Part shown: one piece after another, positions 8,330-15,829 of the stretch
Layout: each line of letters opens with the position of its first letter
Position numbering within the stretch: the stretch's first letter is position 1
NCBI GenBank assembly: GCA_003511825.1
Contig: DOIU01000013.1
Coordinates: forward strand, 1 to 16,680
DNA length: 16,680 bases
From: Gammaproteobacteria bacterium
GTDB lineage: Bacteria > Pseudomonadota > Gammaproteobacteria > Granulosicoccales > Granulosicoccaceae
Reading direction: 5' to 3'
Notes under the pieces: generated by a model
Told to the model about the DNA's origin: nothing
Database searches by the model: none
What the model saw: only the letters and a program-made list of their open reading frames with translations
Made by a program: the position numbers and the translations under genes

Positions 8330-8953
8330 ATGAGTGATCGTTCGCCGCGCGCTATCGATCTTGTGCCTTTAACCACGCTTGACCAGGACACCCAGCTGCG
8401 CATTCTCGAGATTCGCAACGCCGAGAGTGTGCGTGAATGGATGCTATCTGATCACATCATCAGTGCTGAGGAGCACCTGGCCTGGATTGATCGGCTCCCC
8501 AACGATGCGTCACAGATTATCTTTGCCGTCATGGGCGAGGGCGGCGAGCCACTTGGCGGGATGGGGGTCACGGGGATTGATCGCCAGCACAAACGGGCGG
8601 AGTGGACCTACTACCTGGCGGAGGCAGCGCGCGTGGGCGTTGGGGCGGCGTTGGAGTATGCGCTGATTCAGTTTGTCTTTGATACGCTCAAGCTGGATAA
8701 ACTCAATTGCGAGGTGATTGAGGGTAATGAAGCGGTCGTGAAGATGCACCGGAAGTTTTTGTTCCAGGACGAAGGATTTCGTCGCGACAATATTCTCAAA
8801 GGCGGCCGGCGCCTCGGGGTGTATTACCTCGGACTCACTTGCGATGAATGGCAGACGCAACGGCATCTCGTCGACGCAAAATACAAGGGCGTGTTCGGCA
8901 AATTCGCCGTCGCGGTGCATTGGCCGGCAGGATCATCGCCAGGACAGGACTGA
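8330..8953 (+). CDS. pseH: GNAT acetyltransferase, PseH-like
   Basis: This 207-residue GNAT-fold protein has LEIRNAESVREWMLSDHIIS at about 26-45 followed by EEHLAWIDRL. This is the N-terminal signature of PseH, which acetylates UDP-4-amino-4,6-dideoxy-N-acetyl-beta-L-altrosamine in pseudaminic acid synthesis. A glycine-rich acetyl-CoA loop (RVGVGAA, about 101-107) and GNEAVVKMHRKFLFQDEGFRRD (the conserved Asn and C-terminal helix region) follow. The C-terminal ~40 residues after YYLGLT are not recognised. The open frame could begin at GTG 8324, but CAGGAG (8316-8321) is two bases from GTG and eight from ATG 8330, so ATG is chosen. It probably forms a two-gene unit with paiB. No other pse genes are present, so the substrate may be another amino sugar or a nucleotide-linked amine. 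The GNAT call is firm; the PseH call is moderate. Confidence 0.75.
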   Translation: MSDRSPRAIDLVPLTTLDQDTQLRILEIRNAESVREWMLSDHIISAEEHLAWIDRLPNDASQIIFAVMGEGGEPLGGMGVTGIDRQHKRAEWTYYLAEAARVGVGAALEYALIQFVFDTLKLDKLNCEVIEGNEAVVKMHRKFLFQDEGFRRDNILKGGRRLGVYYLGLTCDEWQTQRHLVDAKYKGVFGKFAVAVHWPAGSSPGQD

Positions 8954-9171
8954 CCCGCTCGTTCCGTCCTTCATCGTCTTTCCTCGCCCCTCAGCGACGT
9001 GGTTGCTTGCCTGCGCCTCGCGCGGTTCCGCACCATTGAGACACGGATTACCGCTTGACGACAAACCAAATAACCACTGGTTTTACATGTGTTTTTTGCG
9101 TGTAGAAAAGTTGTGTGGACCTGCCTGATCCTATACGATAGAAAAGCTTTGCGCGGCTCGATTGCGTGACT

Positions 9172-9196
9172 AAAACCCATGAATTTATAGGGTTTT
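9172..9196 (+). terminator. Weak intrinsic-terminator-like hairpin
   Basis: AAAACCC (9172-9178) and GGGTTTT (9190-9196) are 7-bp arms around an 11-base loop, with TTTT in the 3' arm continued by CTT. It lies about 220 bases after the acetyltransferase stop. The stem has only three GC pairs, so termination would be weak. It reads similarly on both strands because of the A and T runs. Confidence 0.3.
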
Positions 9197-9402
9197 CTTG
9201 CGCTGACCGGGTGTTTGAAAATGGCTGTTCGTTATCTGTTTTAGGCGAAAAGTCATGAAAGGCGCCGGGTGTCTCACACCGTCAGATGGAGACGCCATTT
9301 TTGCATGCAATGCGTTTGTTTTCGGGCTTTTTGCCTCTATCCCCGATAAATCAAGCGTTTAATAAGGGGTTGGGTCAGGCGAAGTTGGCGCGGAGAGGCC
9401 CA

Positions 9403-9422
9403 CGACAACCCGGCGGTTGTCG
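9403..9422. other. Strong 8-bp hairpin in the sufB upstream region
   Basis: CGACAACC (9403-9410), loop CGGC, then GGTTGTCG (9415-9422) form a perfect 8-bp stem with a four-base loop. No T tract follows. It is compatible with a structured RNA element or an operator palindrome; no function is recognised. Confidence 0.45.
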
Positions 9423-9504
9423 CTGCGCGTTGAAAACCGCATGCATGTGTTGTTGCGTAGCCTTGGAAAGCGCGCAGTGGACCACATAGTCACAAGGTAT
9501 AAAC

Positions 9505-9550
9505 GTCTGATTTTGCAGACCCGCTGGAGACAGCGTCACCCCTCAGGTGA
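9505..9550. other. Three back-to-back hairpins (candidate structured RNA)
   Basis: Three perfect 5-bp stems follow each other with at most one base between them: GTCTG/CAGAC (9505-9520, 6-base loop), CGCTG/CAGCG (9522-9535, GAGA loop of the GNRA type) and TCACC/GGTGA (9536-9550, 5-base loop). A fourth small stem GTAC/GTAC lies at 9561-9571. The array does not fit a tRNA: there is no T-arm motif or acceptor stem. I recognise no known riboswitch. It lies just upstream of the TATAAT at 9597, so whether it is transcribed with suf is open. Confidence 0.35.
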
Positions 9551-9596
9551 TGGACGAAGGGTACGCAGTACGCGGAAGTTGTCTTAGAAATCAGTA

Positions 9597-9602
9597 TATA
9601 AT
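9597..9602 (+). promoter_or_regulatory. Possible -10 element for the suf operon
   Basis: TATAAT is a perfect sigma-70 -10 hexamer within an AT-rich patch, but no good -35 hexamer is found 16-18 bases upstream (GGAAGT or GAAGTT occurs there). If used, transcription would begin near 9608-9610 and give a leader of about 300 bases. A second candidate is TATAAA at 9871-9876 with TTACCC 17 bases upstream, giving a much shorter leader. Confidence 0.25.
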
Positions 9603-9842
9603 TGCCCAAACCTGTTTTATGGGCCTCTGTTGTGAGTTGTGATGGGTTACGGCGACTGAGCTAGCCATTGAGCAAGCTGATAGCTCGCAGTAACGTGTTG
9701 AGACCGAGTCCGGCAACGAATGGTGTCAGAGCGTGAGTTTTCGCGCCGTCAAGAACGCCCGTGTCGGATGAGACGAGGGACTTAACGGGTTGAGTCTTAC
9801 ACTGAGCAGACTCTTGCTGCGATAGAACATGTTTCAGCAGTA

Positions 9843-9855
9843 GGGGGTTACCCCC
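9843..9855. promoter_or_regulatory. GC hairpin in the sufB leader
   Basis: GGGGG (9843-9847), loop TTA, then CCCCC (9851-9855), 54 bases before the sufB ATG. It would be a very stable small hairpin in RNA, or a palindrome overlapping a weak -35 (TTACCC) on DNA. It matches no IscR, Fur or SufR consensus that I know. Confidence 0.35.
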
Positions 9856-9909
9856 TGCGCGTCTGGATCTTATAAAGGCAACCATTGCCCAATAATGAAG
9901 TAGCGAACT

Positions 9910-11349
9910 ATGACTGAAGAAATTACTGAACTCCTCAAAACCGATTACGAGGCCGGTTTTGTCACTGATGTCGAGTCAGACACTTTACCTCCAGGGCTGA
10001 ACGAACACGTTATCCGCCAGATTTCGGAAAAAAACGGCGAGCCGGAATGGATGTTCCAATGGCGCATGAAAGCCTACGAAAGCTGGTGCAAGATGAAGGA
10101 GCCGCGCTGGGGACACCTTGCTTACCCCGATGTTGACTTTGACCAGGTCTCGTATTATTCAAAACCCAAGAACGTCGACGACGATCACAGCTCTGACGGT
10201 CTTGACCCCGAGTTGCAAGACACTTACGAAAAGCTGGGTATTCCTATCCGCGAGCAGGGCGAAAGTCTTGAAGGCGGGGTCGCGGTGGATGCCATTTTTG
10301 ATTCCGCGTCAGTCGTTACGACCTACCGCAAGCGACTCGAAGAAGCCGGCATTATTTTTATGCCCATGAGCGAGGCGATGCATCAGCATGCGGATCTCGT
10401 CAAGAAATACCTGGGGACCGTGGTCCATCAGAATGATAATTTCTACTCGGCGCTGAATTCAGCGGTCTTTGCTGCTGGCACCTTTGTGTACATCCCCAAA
10501 GGCGTGCGCTGCCCGATGGAATTGTCGACGTATTTCCGCATCAACGAGAAAAACACCGGCCAGTTTGAGCGGACCTTGGTCATCGCTGATGAGGGCTCCT
10601 ACGTCAGTTATCTGGAAGGGTGTACTGCCCCTAAGCGTGATGAGAATCAATTGCATGCAGCCGTCGTTGAACTGGTCGCGCTGGACAATGCCGAGATCAA
10701 GTACTCCACAGTGCAGAACTGGTACCCGGGCGATGGCGATGGCAAAGGTGGCATATACAACTTTGTCACCAAGCGCGGCATCTGCCATCACAACGCAAAA
10801 ATCAGTTGGACTCAGGTAGAAACCGGCTCATCCGTGACCTGGAAGTACCCGAGCTGTATCCTCAAAGGGGATAACAGTATCGGTGAGTTTTACTCGGTTG
10901 CCATCACGAATAAGTGGCAGCAGGCGGATACCGGCACCAAGATGATCCACTTGGGCAAAAACACCAAATCCACCATTATTTCTAAGGGCATTTCAGCCGG
11001 CGATAGCCAAAATGCCTACCGTGGGCTCGTCAGAATGGGGAAAATGGCCGAGGGCGCGCGCAATTACACGCAGTGCGACTCGCTCTTGATCGGCGACCAG
11101 TGTGGCGCCCACACCTTCCCGTATATCGAGAGCCGCCATCCTACCGCCGTGGTGGAGCACGAAGCCACCACGTCTAAAGTCAGTGACGATCAGCTATTTC
11201 TCTGTCAACAGCGCGGCGTGGATGTCGAGAAAGCCGTATCGATGATCGTAAACGGTTTCTGTAAAGAAGTTTTCCAGGAGCTGCCCAAAGAGTTTGCCGT
11301 TGAAGCGTGTAAGCTTTTGGAAATCACGCTGGAAGGGTCTGTCGGCTAA
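9910..11349 (+). CDS. sufB: SufB, Fe-S cluster assembly scaffold protein
   Basis: This 479-residue protein is close to the E. coli length (495) and highly conserved. It begins with a TDYEAGFVTDVESDTLPPGL-type N terminus, followed by EPEWMFQWRMKAYESW. The central beta-helix has YLEGCTAPKRDENQLHAAVVE and ISWTQVETGSSVTWKYPSCIL. The C-terminal segment ARNYTQCDSLLIGDQCGAHT carries Cys389, at the place of E. coli SufB Cys405, and EHEATTSKVSDDQLF carries the Glu/His ligand region. It forms the SufB-SufC2-SufD complex on which [Fe-S] clusters are built in the cytoplasm. The ATG has only a weak GAAG ribosome site nine bases upstream. It is the first gene of the suf cluster; no rrf2-type regulator precedes it. 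Confidence 0.98.
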   Translation: MTEEITELLKTDYEAGFVTDVESDTLPPGLNEHVIRQISEKNGEPEWMFQWRMKAYESWCKMKEPRWGHLAYPDVDFDQVSYYSKPKNVDDDHSSDGLDPELQDTYEKLGIPIREQGESLEGGVAVDAIFDSASVVTTYRKRLEEAGIIFMPMSEAMHQHADLVKKYLGTVVHQNDNFYSALNSAVFAAGTFVYIPKGVRCPMELSTYFRINEKNTGQFERTLVIADEGSYVSYLEGCTAPKRDENQLHAAVVELVALDNAEIKYSTVQNWYPGDGDGKGGIYNFVTKRGICHHNAKISWTQVETGSSVTWKYPSCILKGDNSIGEFYSVAITNKWQQADTGTKMIHLGKNTKSTIISKGISAGDSQNAYRGLVRMGKMAEGARNYTQCDSLLIGDQCGAHTFPYIESRHPTAVVEHEATTSKVSDDQLFLCQQRGVDVEKAVSMIVNGFCKEVFQELPKEFAVEACKLLEITLEGSVG

Positions 11350-11406
11350 ACTCTTTGCGCGAATTTTTCGATGGCACAGAGAATTTGTTTTTGAGGACTA
11401 TATTGC

Positions 11407-12153
11407 ATGTTATCCATCCATAACCTAGAGGCCAGTGTTGAAGATAAGCCTATTCTTAAAGGGTTGAGCTTGTCGGTGAAGCCCGGCGAAGTGCACGCGA
11501 TTATGGGGCCGAACGGTTCGGGCAAGAGTACGCTGGGCCATGTGCTTGCGGGCCGTGAAGGCTATGAAGTGACGGGCGGGTCGGTCGATTTTTTCGGCAC
11601 TGATCTCACCGAGCTGGAGCCGGAGGAACGGGCGCGTGAAGGGCTTTTTCTGGCTTTTCAGTACCCCGTGGAAATTCCCGGTGTCAGTAACCTCGAATTT
11701 CTGAAGGCCGCCGTGGATGCAAAACGTGAGCATGCCGGCCTGGAGCCTCTGGATTCTGTCAGCTTTATTCGCACGGCTCGCGAAAGCTGCCAGAAGGTGG
11801 ATCTGGAGCAGTCGTTTCTCAAGCGCGGTGTCAATGAAGGCTTTTCCGGCGGCGAGAAAAAGCGTAATGAGCTGCTGCAGATGATGATGCTGGAGCCCAA
11901 AATCGCCATCCTGGATGAGACGGATTCCGGCTTGGATATCGATGCATTGCAAGTGGTGGCGAAAGGGGTCAATGCGATGCGTAACGAAGAGCGTGGCTTT
12001 GTCGTGGTCACCCACTACCAGCGTTTGTTGAACTATATCGTGCCCGACTATGTCCACGTATTGGCTGGCGGTAGAATTGTAAAATCGGGCGGTAAAGAAC
12101 TGGCCTTGCAATTGGAATCGGAAGGTTACGGATGGTTAGAGGCGGACAAGTGA
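11407..12153 (+). CDS. sufC: SufC, ATPase of the Fe-S cluster assembly complex
   Basis: This 248-residue ABC-type ATPase without membrane segments is full length for SufC. It has Walker A GPNGSGKST (34-42), the Q-loop Gln85 in AFQYPVEIPG, the SufC-type signature FSGGEKKRNE (146-155), Walker B KIAILDE (165-171) and the H-loop His203 in VVTHYQR. The segment ETDSGLDIDAL is the usual D-loop of SufC. ATP-driven dimerisation changes the SufB-SufD interface to allow cluster assembly. GAGGA (11393-11397) precedes the ATG by nine bases. It lies 57 bases after sufB, and its TGA overlaps the sufD ATG by one base, indicating translational coupling. Confidence 0.98.
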   Translation: MLSIHNLEASVEDKPILKGLSLSVKPGEVHAIMGPNGSGKSTLGHVLAGREGYEVTGGSVDFFGTDLTELEPEERAREGLFLAFQYPVEIPGVSNLEFLKAAVDAKREHAGLEPLDSVSFIRTARESCQKVDLEQSFLKRGVNEGFSGGEKKRNELLQMMMLEPKIAILDETDSGLDIDALQVVAKGVNAMRNEERGFVVVTHYQRLLNYIVPDYVHVLAGGRIVKSGGKELALQLESEGYGWLEADK

Positions 12154-13472
12154 TGGCAGAAGCGGTCGGTCAATGGCTGAATCAGGTCACGCCGTTGCCG
12201 TGGCTGCAAGAAAAATCCTCCGAGGGTGCTGGCGTGGTGAATAGCCAACCCTGGCCCACACCCAAAGCCGAGTACTGGAAATACACCAGCCTCAAGCATA
12301 TTGAGCGTGGCGGGTTTGATTTCTCGGCCATTGAGCAGGCGTCGCCCGTATCGTCTGAAGCGGTATCTATCATCGAGTTAGACACCTTTAACCTGGTGTT
12401 TGTGGATGGCCAGTTTCGCGCGGATTTATCCAATCTTGACCCTGCATCGCCTGAGTTGCCTGAAGGCTTGGACATCATAGACTTCGCGCATGCCGATGCC
12501 GGCCAGCAGGCGTTTATCCGCGATGCCTTGCACAGCACCGTCCAAGAACAGAAGCACGTCTTGGCACACCTGAGCGTCGCCATGCTGTCGCAGGGGTTGT
12601 TGATTCGTGTGGCGCCAGAGACGCGCATCGAAAAGCCCGTGCAGATTACGCACTACACCACTGCGCAGGCGGATCAAAAAGGCATGCAGCACCGCGTATT
12701 GGTTCACTTGGGCCATCACGCAGAGCTGAATTTGGTTGAAATGTACGGCAGTGATGACTCAGCGCACACGGGCTGGATGAATCAGGTGACTGAGGTGATT
12801 CAGGAGCCGGAGAGCGCAATGCAGCACTACCGCTTGCACCAGGAGCAGCAGGCGATGGCGCACACCGGCGCCGTGCACGTGACCTTGGACAAGCAGGCGC
12901 GGTTCAACAGCTTTTTGCTGGGTTATGGCGGTAAGCTCAAGCGCCTGGACTATGTGGTGCACCACGAAGGGCCTGCCGCCGAGTGCAATTTACAGGGCGT
13001 GTACTTAGTGAACCAGCGCCAGCATTTTGACCTTCGTACCCAGATTGAGCACAAAGTGCCGCATTGCCTGACCGACGAAGTGTTCCGAGGCATCATTGAT
13101 GATAAGGGCCTGGCGGTGTTTAACGGCAAGATCCACATCCATAAGCACGCGCAAAAAACATTGGCGGAAATGAGCAATCGCAACCTGTTGCTCAGTGAGA
13201 ACGCACAAATTAATACCAAGCCGGAGCTGGAGATCTACGCCGACGATGTGAAGTGCGCGCATGGCGCCACCATCAGTCAGATGGACAGTGACGCGCTGGT
13301 CTACCTGCGCAGTCGCGGCATCTCTGCGGCAGAAGCGGCGGTGATGTTGAGTTTTGGCTTTATCAACGAAATTTTGATGACCATCAAGCACCCTGAAATT
13401 TTGGGCTATATCCGGCCGTCTATCGTGCGCCGTTTTGGCCAGGATGAACGGCTCATGAGGCATTTGTTGTGA
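12153..13472 (+). CDS. sufD: SufD, Fe-S cluster assembly scaffold partner
   Basis: The start is ATG 12153, which shares its A with the sufC stop (TGATG); a longer open frame from GTG 12132 lies inside sufC and lacks support. The 439-residue protein has the SufD N-terminal WPTPKAEYWKYTSLK segment. It also has the beta-helix core with HFDLRTQIEH, VFRGIIDDKGLAVFNGKIH and AQINTKPELEIYADDVKCAHGAT, where His370 falls at the place of E. coli SufD His360, and ends with ALVYLRSRGISAAEAAVMLSF. SufD pairs with SufB and binds SufC, contributing to iron acquisition and cluster building. A GAGG at about 12139-12142 serves as ribosome site. Its last four bases overlap the sufS GTG start. Confidence 0.96.
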   Translation: MAEAVGQWLNQVTPLPWLQEKSSEGAGVVNSQPWPTPKAEYWKYTSLKHIERGGFDFSAIEQASPVSSEAVSIIELDTFNLVFVDGQFRADLSNLDPASPELPEGLDIIDFAHADAGQQAFIRDALHSTVQEQKHVLAHLSVAMLSQGLLIRVAPETRIEKPVQITHYTTAQADQKGMQHRVLVHLGHHAELNLVEMYGSDDSAHTGWMNQVTEVIQEPESAMQHYRLHQEQQAMAHTGAVHVTLDKQARFNSFLLGYGGKLKRLDYVVHHEGPAAECNLQGVYLVNQRQHFDLRTQIEHKVPHCLTDEVFRGIIDDKGLAVFNGKIHIHKHAQKTLAEMSNRNLLLSENAQINTKPELEIYADDVKCAHGATISQMDSDALVYLRSRGISAAEAAVMLSFGFINEILMTIKHPEILGYIRPSIVRRFGQDERLMRHLL

Positions 13473-14734
13473 CGATGAACCCCGATGTGCAGCTGGCTGA
13501 CGCGCTTCCCGAGGTTGCGTTTGATGTTGACGTTGTCCGGCAGGATTTCCCGGCCTTGCATCAGCGCGTGAATGATCGCCCTCTGGTGTATCTGGACAAT
13601 GCGGCAACCACGCATAAACCCCAGCAGGTGATTGATGCGCTCGTGCGCTTTTATAGCCAGGATAACAGCAATGTGCATCGTGGTGCGCACACACTGAGTG
13701 ACCGCGCTACCGTGCAGTTTGAAGCGGCGAGGGTAGCCCTTGCAGACTTCATTCATGCACGTGCATCGGAAGAGATTGTCTGGACGTCGGGCACGACCGA
13801 AGGCATTAACTTGGTTGCGCAGTGTTACGGCGGCAGCCGTCTCAAGGCCGGTGATCGCATCTTGGTCAGTGAGATGGCGCATCACTCCAACATTGTGCCT
13901 TGGCAGATGGTGGCCGAGCGCACCGGGGCCGAGGTTGTGCCGATTCCTGTGACGGCCTTGGGTGAGATTGATCAGGCGCAGTATCAGGCGTTGCTGGATG
14001 AGCGCGTCAAGATCGTCGCTATCGGGCATGTCTCAAATGCCTTGGGCACCATCAATCCGGTGGCGTCCATGGTCGAGCACGCCCATGCCGTGGGCGCTGT
14101 GGTGCTGGTTGACGGTGCTCAGGCCGTGGGGCATTGGGCCGTCGATATGCAGGCGCTGGACTGCGACTTTTACGTGTTTTCGGGCCACAAGATGTTTGGT
14201 CCGACGGGTATTGGTGTGTTATACGGTAGACAAGATCTGCTCGAAGCCATGCCACCCTATATGGGCGGCGGCGAGATGATTGAATCCGTCAGCTTCTCGG
14301 AGACGGTGTATAACACCTTGCCGTATAAATTCGAGGCGGGAACGCCGAACATTGCTGATGCTATCGGCCTGCATGCGGCCGTAGACTATCTCGGTGCGCT
14401 TGATCGCGTCGGGGCACAGCGCCACGAGGAACAGTTGCTCGCGCGGGCTGACAGCATGGCAGCAGACTGTGAAGGGCTTGAGATGGTCGGTGGAGCGCCA
14501 AACCGCACCGGCGTATTGAGCTTTAATCTGCAGGGGGCACATCCGTCTGATATTGGCATGTTGCTCGACCAGCAGGGGGTTGCGGTGAGAACGGGTCATC
14601 ATTGCGCGCAACCCATTATGGACCAGTTGACCCGCTCCGGAACGGTTCGTGCGTCGTTTAGCTTCTACAACACGCAGGAAGACGTCGAATTATTGTTCGC
14701 CGCGTTGGCGAAGGCGACGTTGTTTTTACAGTGA
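13469..14734 (+). CDS. sufS: SufS, class II cysteine desulfurase
   Basis: This 421-residue protein is PLP-dependent and removes sulfur from cysteine as persulfide. The N-terminal YLDNAATTHKP, the DNSNVHRGAHTLS segment, the PLP-binding region VLVDGAQAVGH, the Schiff-base Lys241 in SGHKMFGPTGIG, and the catalytic Cys379 in RTGHHCAQP are all present. Spacing matches E. coli SufS (Lys226, Cys364) with a 15-residue N-terminal extension. GTG 13469 is chosen over ATG 13475 because ATGAGG (13455-13460) is eight bases from GTG but fourteen from ATG, and GTGA overlaps the sufD stop as in coupled genes. It hands sulfur to SufE, encoded two genes downstream. Confidence 0.97.
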   Translation: MTMNPDVQLADALPEVAFDVDVVRQDFPALHQRVNDRPLVYLDNAATTHKPQQVIDALVRFYSQDNSNVHRGAHTLSDRATVQFEAARVALADFIHARASEEIVWTSGTTEGINLVAQCYGGSRLKAGDRILVSEMAHHSNIVPWQMVAERTGAEVVPIPVTALGEIDQAQYQALLDERVKIVAIGHVSNALGTINPVASMVEHAHAVGAVVLVDGAQAVGHWAVDMQALDCDFYVFSGHKMFGPTGIGVLYGRQDLLEAMPPYMGGGEMIESVSFSETVYNTLPYKFEAGTPNIADAIGLHAAVDYLGALDRVGAQRHEEQLLARADSMAADCEGLEMVGGAPNRTGVLSFNLQGAHPSDIGMLLDQQGVAVRTGHHCAQPIMDQLTRSGTVRASFSFYNTQEDVELLFAALAKATLFLQ

Positions 14735-14743
14735 GGTGATACC

Positions 14744-15127
14744 GTGACTCTCGAAAAATTTGACCCTAACCAAGCGCCAGAAAGCTATGATCCCGCCAAG
14801 GCGAACATTACGGTGACGTCCAAGGCGGTGAATCATTTCAAGAAGCAGTTGGCGGATCATCCCGGTCATGTGGTGCGCGTATCCGTCAAACGCAGTGGCT
14901 GTACCGGCTATCGTTATGTGCTTGATATGGTGGAGAAAGCCGACGCAAGTGATCAATGTGTCGAGGTAACCGAGGATTTCCAGATTTATATCTCGGAACA
15001 AGCCGTTCCTATGCTTCAAGGCACAGAAATTGATTATCAGTTGCAGGGCTTAAACCGGCAACTCCAGCTCAACAACCCGAACGTTAAGGATATGTGCGGC
15101 TGTGGCGAGAGTTTCAGTGTCGGTTAA
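14744..15127 (+). CDS. sufA: SufA/IscA-type A-type Fe-S carrier (HesB family)
   Basis: This 127-residue protein has the HesB/IscA fold: ITVTSKAVNHFKKQL, then VSVKRSGCTGYRYVLDMV with Cys53, and KDMCGCGESFSV with Cys118 and Cys120, the three conserved cluster ligands. It is slightly longer at the N terminus (about 20 residues, FDPNQAPESYDPAKAN) than typical IscA. A-type proteins receive Fe-S clusters from the SufBCD scaffold and deliver them to apo-enzymes. GTG 14744 follows GAGG by seven bases, nine bases after sufS. In E. coli sufA is the first gene of the operon; here it sits between sufS and sufE. SufA versus a generic A-type carrier is judged by context. Confidence 0.93.
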   Translation: MTLEKFDPNQAPESYDPAKANITVTSKAVNHFKKQLADHPGHVVRVSVKRSGCTGYRYVLDMVEKADASDQCVEVTEDFQIYISEQAVPMLQGTEIDYQLQGLNRQLQLNNPNVKDMCGCGESFSVG

Positions 15128-15289
15128 AAGCATCAGGTCACACTATCAGCTGGGCCCGCCAATCAATTGCCCATCCTGAAAGCGCTTTCTCGACGCTGCG
15201 GTTGTTATGGTCTCGTCATGCTGTGCGAGGCGTTCGGGCTGGGTAGTTCAAGTGGGTCTTGCGTAACTGAGCGAGTTTAGAGAACGGTT

Positions 15290-15763
15290 ATGAGTAATCC
15301 ATTTGGCAACACCATCACACCTGAAGCGGTTATCGACACACTGGGCTTTTTTGACGACTGGGAAGAGCGTTATCGCTACATCATCGATCTGGGAAAGGAA
15401 CTGCCCAGCATGCCTGAAGAACTGCACACCGAAGATCGCGAAATCAAAGGCTGCCAGAGCCATGTCTGGATAGAGCCAAGCGTCGTTGAGGGGCGTTTGT
15501 GCTTCGCCGTTGACAGCGACGCGCATGTGGTTCGCGGCCTGTTGGCGGTTGTGCTCGCAGCAGTCAATAACAAGTCAGCCAGCGATATTCTCGCCTTTGA
15601 CATGGAAGCCTATTTCCAGAAGATTGATTTGCTCAAGCACCTCAGCCCTACGCGTGGCAACGGTTTGCGTGCGATGGTTGAGCGCGTTCGCCAAGTCGCG
15701 CAAGAGGCTATGCATCGCGCGGGTGCCCGTCAATCGCTGGCGGAAGAGCCTTTGGTGAGTTAA
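15290..15763 (+). CDS. sufE: SufE, sulfur acceptor for SufS
   Basis: This 157-residue protein has the SufE features DWEERYRYIIDLGKELP (about 23-39) and EIKGCQSHVWI with catalytic Cys55, matching E. coli Cys51. AVDSDAHVVRGLLAVVLAAVNNKS and LSPTRGNGLRAMVERVR follow. It accepts persulfide sulfur from SufS and stimulates the desulfurase. It is separated from sufA by 162 bases, the largest gap inside the cluster, so it may have its own promoter. GAGAACGG before the ATG is a modest ribosome site. That gap holds a 12-bp palindrome GAAAGCGCTTTC (15178-15189). Confidence 0.96.
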   Translation: MSNPFGNTITPEAVIDTLGFFDDWEERYRYIIDLGKELPSMPEELHTEDREIKGCQSHVWIEPSVVEGRLCFAVDSDAHVVRGLLAVVLAAVNNKSASDILAFDMEAYFQKIDLLKHLSPTRGNGLRAMVERVRQVAQEAMHRAGARQSLAEEPLVS

Positions 15764-15768
15764 TCGTA

Positions 15769-15800
15769 TTTTTGCCGCACCAAGCAAGGTGCGGCGAAAA
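15769..15800. terminator. Long hairpin just after sufE, lacking a trailing T tract
   Basis: GCCGCACC (15774-15781), loop AAGCAA, then GGTGCGGC (15788-15795) make a perfect 8-bp stem. TTTTT before it and GAAAA after it extend the pairing to 13 bp with one T-G wobble in the plus-strand RNA. It starts five bases after the sufE stop. No run of T follows the 3' arm on either strand, so classical intrinsic termination is doubtful; it may protect the transcript end or act with Rho. Confidence 0.45.
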
Positions 15801-15829
15801 TCTCACCGTACCTTATCCGTGCATTGATC

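Larger units (their letters stand above)
8954..9909. other. 956-base region with no convincing gene; several hairpins, sufB leader
   Basis: Open frames here are short and lack ribosome binding sites or recognisable motifs. I looked for the Rrf2-type regulator (IscR/SufR) that often heads suf operons and found neither a gene nor recognisable remnants. What is visible is a series of perfect inverted repeats: 9172-9196, 9268-9280 (GGTGT/ACACC), 9403-9422, a run of three at 9505-9550, and 9843-9855. There is also a TATAAT at 9597-9602. Some of this is probably the sufB promoter and leader; some may be a small RNA. I see no tRNA. Confidence 0.6.

Noticed and set aside
9268..9302. GGTGT/ACACC hairpin next to ATGG/CCAT plus TTTT, suggesting an attenuator-like switch
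   Set aside because: Stems are only 5 and 4 bp and no leader peptide or regulated gene follows closely; too weak to call.
9286..9489. Plus-strand open frame of 67 codons with a Cys-rich stretch (CRCALKTACMCCC)
   Set aside because: No ribosome binding site, composition follows the hairpin DNA it overlaps, and no known family fits.
9505..9571. tRNA or known riboswitch
   Set aside because: No T-arm GTTC motif, no 7-bp acceptor stem, and no conserved core of glycine, c-di-GMP, TPP or cobalamin riboswitches that I could see.
9600..9626. Possible type 2 IscR site on the minus strand around CAGGTTTGGG
   Set aside because: GTTTG is present but flanking CCC and GKKKT positions do not match.
9652..9676. 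Possible type 1 IscR site around GACTGAGCTAGCC
   Set aside because: Only the GACT half and scattered positions match the type 1 consensus; AGTC is not present at the required spacing.
9661..9885. Minus-strand open frame of 74 codons upstream of sufB
   Set aside because: No recognisable motif and no ribosome binding site; it overlaps the probable suf leader and promoter. Kept only as part of the non-coding region.
11425..12111. Long minus-strand open frame opposite sufC
   Set aside because: sufC has all ABC ATPase motifs; the reverse frame shows none and is a shadow.
12132..12152. Upstream GTG start for sufD
   Set aside because: It lies inside sufC; ATG 12153 with the TGATG overlap and GAGG spacing is better supported.
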